A stretch of 64,000 bases of DNA from Phylloscopus collybita. Taxonomy: Eukaryota > Chordata > Aves > Passeriformes > Phylloscopidae. This document shows positions 56,173 to 64,000 of this stretch, one piece after another; the first letter of the stretch is position 1, and each line of letters opens with the position of its first letter. Below the pieces are notes generated by a model that saw only the letters and a list, made by a program, of their open reading frames with translations, searched no databases and was not told the origin of the DNA. The stretch lies in assembly GCA_027886175.1 (NCBI GenBank), contig JAJNNQ010000075.1, forward strand, positions 3,141,001 through 3,205,000. Reading direction: 5' to 3'. Both the position numbers and the translations under genes were made by a program.

Positions 56173-59100
56173 CAGCCCTGGATAGATCTCATTATCTCCT
56201 CTCCCAAATGACTGCAGGCAGCAGTACCAAAGTGTGCAGGATCACCCTTTGGTTCCCTGTGCCAGGGGTTTTGTCAGGGTCTGGACAGCTGGATTGGTTC
56301 AAAGCACATCACAGGCTTTGTGGCACTTGGTTCAGCACCTTGCTGCCGCTGCCAGGGATGCTTCTCTTTAATCCCAGTTCACATCAGGAAGATGGAAAGA
56401 GGGGTATTTTCCTCATGTCACACATGGTGGTGGCACTGCAGTGGCCTTGAGCTGGCAAGTTCCCAGCAGGGAGATTTTGTTCCCACAGAGACACAGGAAA
56501 ACTGACCTGGGGGCAGCAACATCAGTTTTAGTTTACTAGAGATGTTCAGGCATTAGCACCATAAGTAAGGCTGGAGCCCTCTTCAGCGTTACAGCACTTC
56601 ATAAATTTCAGAGAGCTTTAGGGCAAGGAGCCAGATGTTTGGGGAGAAATTCTGAACGCTACAGACAAGTGGAATTTTTTTTTTTTTTTTGGTAGTGTAT
56701 ATTTTTTCCCATTAGTTGCAAGGCTATATTTAGAAGAGGAGGGGGGAGAGAGGGAGAGAGATTAGGCATTTCTTCATATTCTGTAGTCACTCCAGTTGTT
56801 CTGCTTGTAGGAACAGATGTCTCTTTCCTGGGCTGATAGCAGTCAGGTCTACAAGGAAACTTTCTTACCGGCAGCTCCTCTAACATAGAAAGGAGATCAG
56901 GACAGAGGTAAGTCAGTCCGTCATGCAGGAATACACTGCAGTGACCATTGCAGGGAATGCTTTGGGATATTGGTCAGAGACAAAGAGGGGGGCATGGGAT
57001 CAGATAACAGTGGGGGGCTAGGAAGGATTTGCTAGATATTGGACTCCAAGTCCTGGCTATTGCAGTAGGGAGCCCTGGAAGGGGTGGGGGTGGAAAGGGT
57101 CCTGCACTGAACATGTGGATGAGCAGCTTGGGAAGTCTCTGGCTCTGTCCGTGCAGCAGGTGTGGAAATCCCTTGGGAAACATCTGACCCAAAAAGCCAG
57201 GCTGTGCCAGCAGCTAGCAGGGGCTGCAAGGAGCTTCTCTGCTTTGCTTTTGAGATTTGGGGTAGTGTAAGGATATTTGGTTGTTCTTCAAGGAGATGGA
57301 GGGTTATGGGAAGTGTGCAAAGTGGCAGGCTTTCCTTTCTTGAAAAGTACTGTGACAGCTCTTGTGAAGAGGGGGGTGATGTCATTTGTAAATATGTACT
57401 CCCAGGCATAATTAAATTTTGGTGAAATGCATTCAGGAAGGTTTTGGAAGCCAGGAGAAGAGACAGTGAACTGGCTGGAACGGGGTCAGCTGTGAGTAGG
57501 GATGTTTTTTACCTGTTTGGCTAGGCTGCAGGGCGCAAGCTCAGCTCTAGGAAAGGTTCTGTCTTCCCTCTCTGAACCCACTTGTTGGGTCAGTAGAAGG
57601 AGAGAGCAGACCCTTTCAGAAACGCCCCCTGCTTTCACGGCAACACACTCACCATCAACACTGAGTTTTTCCAAGTTGACCTGGTGAATCCAAAATTTGC
57701 AGAACCCTGAAAGCACTGTGAGGTCTGTACAGCACTGTCATATGTGCCTTGCTAAGAAACCACAGAAACCAGTCTCCCAAAGGGTTAAGACATGGCTGTC
57801 CATCCTGGGATGCCTCAAAAACTGCTCCCTAAGGTCTCCCACCTTGCTGAATTCCCTGGGCCAAGACCACACATGGCTCTGTGCCTTAGTTTCTCTCTGC
57901 AGTCAAGAGAGCAGCACAGGTTGGAGTGAGTACTGAGAGGCAGAGCTGGTACACTTGACCCCTCTGCACGGCCCCTTCATCCCTACCTGCACTGGTGCCC
58001 TGTGCTCCCTGGGGTGTGGGCATTTTTTCACCAGTCCTGCATTCCTTGGCTGTGCAGGAGCCCAGGTGTCTCCCCAGCAGTAGAACTCTGCTTGTTGTTC
58101 TTCTTTTACTGCCCTTCTCAGCTTCTTGCCAAAAGACAGAGGAAGCAGGCAGCTGAAGGCAGAAAGAGGAGAAAGTGCTCAAAGAGTGCTAAATTTGCAA
58201 TTAAAAATTTCCTTCTTAAAAGCAAGCAGCAGTACACAGGGGGGATACTGTTTTTGCACTTGCCTGTGAAGTTCCTGCATGTGCCTATATGGTAATTTTC
58301 ACTGCATGGTTCTCCTTGCACACAGCCACAATAGCTGTTATTCCAAACTGACATTTCTAGCACTTTGTCTCAGGCACCCTGGAAACACTTGATGGATTAC
58401 TGTAATCCCTATAAAATCAAACACATTTCTCTTTTACTATTACAACCTCCCAAGAAGACAGGCTCAAATCCATCTTTACTGGCTGGAGCCACAAGAGTCC
58501 AAATCTATATGTTTTGTCTAAGATGTAACTTTTTTTAAAAAAATGGTAATCATCTTAGAAAAAAATTCACCCAAAAATATGTGTTTTCCCCTCATGTATA
58601 ATGGTCCAAAAGGGACAGAGAGGGATACACTCAGGAAGTCATGCTCTGATTTCTCTGAAAGTAACAGAGCTGGAAACACACAGCACCTACTGCAGAGATG
58701 TCACTCTGTACTCCCTTGTGACAGATGGCACTTGGTACGAGCCCTGACAGAGTATGAGATATTGGTCTTTTAAATGCTAGCAGCATGATTGATAGAGCAT
58801 TCACTAAGATACCTGGCATTTCTGCCACTCCAAGGCCAAGATCTGATAAGACAGAAAAGAGGGGCATGAAAGATACAGAGGTATTGATTAGGCATTGTAG
58901 ACATCCAAATGTTTCAGGAGGGGCTTTTCTACATAGTGTGGTATAAACAAGCATAAAGAAGTAAACCCCCCTTATTATTTCCTTTATTATGGGTGACCAG
59001 TACTAGCAAGCCTCATCAGAGATGTGCTGGGGGACGTGTAGGTGCCCACCACTGCTGGGTGGATATTTGTAGGTCTGGAGAGGCATGTACGATTCCACTT

Positions 59101-60002
59101 CTCTTTTTGCTTGCACATGCACATCTGGGCTCTTTCTTTCAAAGGCTGAGGCATTGCTGCTGCAAATGGCCATAGAGGAGGTATAAATGCATAAGAAACC
59201 TGCCAGTATGTGAATTTCGTCCTCTGTGTATCTCTGGGAGCTTCATTTCACTTTTTCGTGCATGCTCAGGACAAGGGCTGAGGGAGAACCATGCAGACCT
59301 TTCCAAGTTTTAAATAGATTGTCTCTGGGGTGTCCAGGACTGTGATCTGTCACCTGGTTTTAAGCAGCAGGTTCAAGCCTGGATGCAGAGAGTTGGCATT
59401 TGGTCCAAGCCAAGTGGCATCAGTCCCATCTGGGTCACTTTGCTCCGTGCAGAAGAGGAATGCACTTTGGAGAATTGTGCTCTCCCGTGTCTAACTGGCA
59501 GTGATCCCTCACGGCCTAGGGTGACCTGCTGGACTAAATCATTGCTTGGGCACCCACAGACTATTTCTTGTTCCAAAATGAACTAGGGATGTGGGTCCCT
59601 CACCTTCAAAGGATGTGATTTTGGCCTTGGGCCCATGGAGAGCAGAGGATCCACCCGTGTGTATACATGGAGTTGAACTCGGTGTGGTGGGTGGAGCTCA
59701 GATCACAACACCGAGCAATATCCATTGTACATCCACAGCAGGGCCTTGGAGATGAAGGAGCACACAGAGGCAAACTGGGCATCTCAGGCAGGAGGCAAAC
59801 AGCTCAACAGCACATCAACAACACCAGCCCAATAACCTGCACTGCATCAGCCTCCACACATCCTATGTCTGTGATTGCTTACAGGTCTTGAAGGATTACC
59901 CCTATGCCTGGCACTGGATATACAAGTTTTCCTGCTTGCCAGATGGGAAATCTGATTCTCATGGCCAATATTAGAGATTCAAAAGTCAGTGTGGTGGGGT
60001 AA
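56173..60002. other. Long unannotated stretch
   Basis: About 3.8 kb without a recognised gene or CR1. It contains a T16 run (56675-56690) next to a GA-rich tract (about 56737-56760). Open frames are under 110 codons. Confidence 0.45.
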
Positions 60003-60422
60003 TCACTCTTGGCCTTGAGAGGAAGCTGTGTGAGGAGCAGGTGAGGTCACTTGGTCTGTTCAGCCTGGAGGAGAATGAGGGGAGACCTCAACAAAGTTAC
60101 AACTTCTTTGTGAGAGGAGAGGCAGGCACGGGTCTCTTCTCTATGGTGACCAGTGACAGGATCCAAGGTAATGCCCTGAAGTGGTGTCCAGGTAGGCTTA
60201 GATTGGATATTAGGAAAAGGTTTTTCACCCAGAGGGTGGTTGGGCACTGGAACAAGCTCCCAGGGGAACTGGTCATGGCATCAAGCCTGACAGCTCGAGG
60301 AGCATTTGGACAACTCTCTTGGGGACACAGTGTGACTCTGGGGTACGGCCCTGTGCAGGTGCAGGAGTTGGACTCTATGATCTTCGTGGGTCCCCTCCAA
60401 CTCAGGATATTCTGTGATTCCA
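60003..60422 (+). mobile_element. CR1 LINE 3' region, about 420 bp (longest CR1 3' end here)
   Basis: Landmarks in order: 'ctgttcagcctggaggagaa', 'gaggggagacctcaacaaag', 'accagtgacaggatccaagg', 'ttagattggatattaggaaa', 'aggtttttcacccagagggt', 'cctgtgcaggtgcaggagtt' and 'actcaggatattctgtgatt'. Plus orientation and 5'-truncated, with no coding region. Confidence 0.95.
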
Positions 60423-60863
60423 GACAAAAGCTGTAATTCAGCACATGACCATCCAAACCACCAGACAAAGCATGAATTGCTGGCCATCACACTCTTCATG
60501 ACACATGAGCAAGCAGGCCATGGCTGAATAGTGCCAACACCCAGCAATTAGCTATCATCTGTCCCAGTCAGGCTGGTTCTCCCATGGTTTGGCATCAATC
60601 TGAAATTATTTCTCTTCATGAAAACAACAAGAAGCGGCCAACACTCTTTTTTTCACAGAAACCATCCAGCCCTCTTTGCTGTGTTTCAATGCCAAAGCAA
60701 TTGAGAATTTGCAGGGAATAAGAACTAAATGAAATGATGTGTCGTGGAGAGTGTTAACAAATGCCTTGCAGGTTCACATTAGAGGAAACAAGGATCACTC
60801 TGAGTGCCTGTTTGTGTGGTTGTCAGCCCCAATTTCCTCCATCCTCCTAATGTTTTTCACTCT

Positions 60864-60931
60864 GCTGCCTAATTTCAACTAGAATTTGGCAGAAGGGAAA
60901 GATCACCTCAATTTTCAGGAAATTAGGCAGC
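60864..60931. other. Perfect inverted repeat: 13-bp arms, 42-base spacer
   Basis: gctgcctaatttc (60864-60876) and gaaattaggcagc (60919-60931) are exact reverse complements. It lies in AT-rich sequence with no recognised transposon. A hairpin or cruciform is possible. Confidence 0.88.
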
Positions 60932-62289
60932 AATGAAAGGAGAAAGTCAAACAAGTGTCAGAGCCAAGGGAAGAGCTGGAATGTGAGTGCTCATTAAGGC
61001 AGCCAAGTGTCCACATGGGAAAAAGTTATAATAAGCATCCCAAGCAGGGCAAAGCATTCCCCCAGCCCTGTGAGCCACTGTGAGACATGAGACTGCAAGA
61101 AGTCAGGTGTCATTTAATCTGACACTCATAAAACTATGTGTTTTGTGTCTCCAAAGTCCCTTTTATGTCCATGGCATTGGAGGGGAAGGAATAATCCAGC
61201 TCTGCTCTGGATTTGGCTATTTCCAACTGCAATTCCCCAGAAGGTGGATGTTTCACACACTTGTTCTGGCCACCCTCAGACCTGGAGGTTTAAAGGAGAC
61301 CTTGATACCCAGGAATCAAGTGAGAGCAGAGATCTGATGCATACAAAAATGGGATCTTATCTGCCCTGAGAATAGCCCCATTTCTGCTTTGGAGTGGAAT
61401 CTGTCTCCCCCAGAATTATCTCTCTTCTCACAGTCCAAGGGCCAGATGGGCACCAGCTTTTTCCTTTCAGCAGCTGGATTCATTCCCTTTCTCTCCCTTT
61501 CTCTCTCTGTTCCCCCTGTCAGCAAACCCACCCTCCCCAGGCTGAGCACAAGACACACAGAACAAGCTCTACCACATATAGGGCAAGGTCGACATGCACA
61601 AAAACACCATATTTGGCCACTTTGAGCCAGAGCTGAGTGAGAGCTTGCCAGAAGGAGAATCATACAATTTAAATTGAAAGAGAGTGAGTTTAACCCTTCA
61701 TTTATAAATATGATAATAAATCATCCTGGGAACTTTAAACACGGGAAGGCTGCAAAGCTAAACACACACTGCTGCCACCCCAGGCAGCAGAATAACACCA
61801 GCAGGCAGGACAGGGTGAGGGGAACAGGGAGGATGATAGAGGAGCCAGGTTGCCATATCAGATGTTCCAGTTCAGGACAGGGAGATGAGAAAAGCTGAAG
61901 ATGTTTATACTAAATTATACTCATGCTTGTTAACGTCTTTTTCAACTTTCCGATCCCAGTGTGTGGCTCTGGTGTTCTCTGGGTCTGCACACAGAGATCC
62001 TTTCTGCACACTAATAAATAATCCTTTTGGCATGCAGTTAGGACAAAGCTCAGTTGTCTGACCTGCCTTTTCTTTTGTATCCCATTACTTGAATTGCTGA
62101 GCCAGATCCAAAAGTCCCCTGGGCTAAGGAAGTGAACCCCATTAATTTCAGCAAGGTCAGGATGAGGCTTAAGGCTGTCACCAAGCACAAGACTGGGTGA
62201 AGTGGAATATGGCGTGGTCAAGGACCTCCTCCTGGAGCAGACATAGCACTGAGCTGCCCATGCTAAGTTAACAAGTGTGATGCCAAGCA

Positions 62290-62306
62290 GTGAGTGAGTG
62301 AGTGAG
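62290..62306. repeat. (GTGA)4 microsatellite
   Basis: Four perfect GTGA units plus one base. Short. Confidence 0.85.
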
Positions 62307-64000
62307 GGAAGAGGCTGCAGGGCCTGTTTTCAGCACAGTGACCATCTGTTTCCTATTTGGCCCAAGAATGATGGAGCTGGTTGCGTCACACAACAATGAG
62401 AAAGTATTTCAGAGCAAGTCCCCCTTTCCCAGTGCTGAGCAGGGACCTTTATCAGAATGAGGGAAAGCAGGTCAACCTCCATTCTCTGTCCCTCCCTTTA
62501 TCCCATTTCTACCCAGATGCCTGCTGTACTTTTAAGGAAATGCTACCCACAGTCTCCCAGCCAGACAGACAAAATCCAGCCTGAGAGGTATAATATAACA
62601 GCATAGGCCAACTGGCACGGTCAGACAGCACTCAGGAGGATGCGTGTTTACCCATCTTGGGCTTTGCAGACTGCCAGCTCCAAGAAACAGGGATTGCATG
62701 GAAATCTGGGGGGCTGAGAGCTCAGTTAGGTATGAAGTAGGCTAAGCTCCAAGCTCTTTGAAGATTTTAGGAAGGGGGTTAACCCAAAGACTATTTGCTC
62801 TGTAAGTAAAGATGGTTCTTGCAGCTCTGCATGAGCTCATGCCACAGCCACGAGTAATAAATAGTGCAAAACACAGCAAAATAAAGGTTTGCAGAGGCTG
62901 CAAAGCTTCTCATTAGTTTAGCCATGCCCCTCACTGACTTCCATATGCCACCACACCATGGTGACAGGTAGCTGAACTGACTCACTTGAACACCTGCATG
63001 AGTATGTCTGATGGTAGAGAAAGAGACCTGGTTGAGATAATTTTTGGACTTGGAGAGGGGAAGAATTCAAAATCTTTGGAAAGGTTTAGCTTTGCTCAGA
63101 CACAAGGTCAGACTGCCTTTCTGTGCTGCAAAATGGGGCAATGTACCTTTCTCATGGGCTTGGAGTCCCACAATGGAAAAATCCTTAGCATCTGTAAACT
63201 GGGTGTTTGATCCAGCTCCATCTCATTAAAAGTACTCAGAGGAATTCTGTTGCATTGCTAGTTCAGTTCTCCATCCTTTCTGCTTGTAAGCCATGAGATG
63301 AGAGCAGTCCCACAAAGAAAGGAAGAGGCCATTCACCCAGACATCCATCAGTAACAATTTGATTAGAGGAAGATCTTTCCCACCACAGCCCAAGAGGCAG
63401 CTTTTCCACAGACTGTCAGAGAGGAAATCTTCAGGATTAATTAAATTTGCCGGGATTTCTTTCATGTAGTTGTTTAGATTTTGAGTTCAGATAGGGCAGA
63501 CTGGGAAAGCTCTAATGCAGCACTTCTTTGCATATTTACTTTGGCAAACACAACGTTACCTGTTGTTTTTCAGCAGTTTACAATATCTAGAGTTTATTTC
63601 ATTGCACATGGAGCTCAGTGGAAAAGGTGACAATGTAAGCCAGGACCTTGTATATGCTGATTATTTTAATTTTCTATTGGGATGTAACATGACATACATC
63701 CCTCAGTGGCATTGTGAGGATGAGGAACATTTGAATGTATTTGGAATTGCTTTCATTGATTTCATTGAGACAAGAAAGGCAAAATAAGATGAATATCAGA
63801 TGTTTGTGATAAGGGATCTCAGACTGAAGAGAAATCTCCCAGAGGAGGCAAGCTATTAGCAAGATGCAAAATCAGAGCAAACAGCCAGTGATGTTGAATT
63901 ACAATGAGAAGACAAATGCATGTGCAATTCAATACAGTTTAGTGCAAGCTCAGGGATGGGATGGGTGATTTTGTCTTCTCCCTTTGCTCAGATATGTGTC

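Larger units (their letters stand above)
60423..64000. other. Unannotated stretch to the end of the window
   Basis: No gene recognised. It contains the 13-bp inverted repeat at 60864-60931, a pyrimidine-rich segment near 61483-61520, and a (GTGA)4 run. Sequence around 63705-63760 ('cattgtgaggatgaggaaca') faintly resembles the tail of MIR-type SINEs and is not called. Confidence 0.45.

Noticed and set aside
63515..63787. 90-codon plus-strand ORF with an upstream acceptor-like tract as a terminal exon
   Set aside because: The sequence shows no domain, and part of it faintly resembles the tail of a MIR-type SINE.

Overview
The window looks like intergenic to intronic DNA from a songbird (passerine) genome. 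The evidence is about twenty 5'-truncated CR1 LINE fragments, recognisable by the conserved avian 3' end ending in repeats of 'attctgtga' or 'attctatga'. There are also two copies of an LTR type I associate with passerines (ends TGTCTTG / CCAAGACA), CpG depletion almost everywhere, and no dense coding. I see no rRNA, intact tRNA, CRISPR array or bacterial-type gene. I recognise no intact protein-coding gene. Almost all ORFs are short, overlap on both strands and have no recognisable domain.

Layout. Positions 1-30700 are mostly unique non-coding DNA with scattered CR1 3' ends, one piece of CR1 reverse-transcriptase ORF (28980-29375, minus) and an older L3/CR1-like piece (9375-9520). Positions 30720-39461 form a repeat-rich block. 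It holds two related solo LTRs in the same orientation, a third and different solo LTR between them, and several CR1 pieces. The second of the related LTRs keeps a 5-bp target-site duplication, so the two are independent insertions and not the ends of one provirus. An unexplained 153-codon ORF with exon-like character lies at 34991-35452 (minus). Positions 43870-44320 hold the only convincing promoter: the window's one clear CpG-rich island, with a perfect CRE (TGACGTCA) two bases upstream of a TATA-like box. About 30 bp further on is an ATG-free candidate first exon ending in a consensus splice donor (44117). Two CACGTG E-boxes follow in the start of the presumed intron. Positions 44117-64000 would then be the first intron of a plus-strand gene or lncRNA whose coding exons lie beyond the window. 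I cannot name the gene.

Other signals are mostly structural: a perfect 14-bp hairpin at 38108-38139, a perfect 13-bp inverted repeat at 60864-60931, several decayed tRNA-derived (SINE-like) relics, small tandem repeats, and a few short CpG-retaining stretches that may be conserved regulatory elements. All repeat calls come from reading motifs by eye. No alignment or database search was run.
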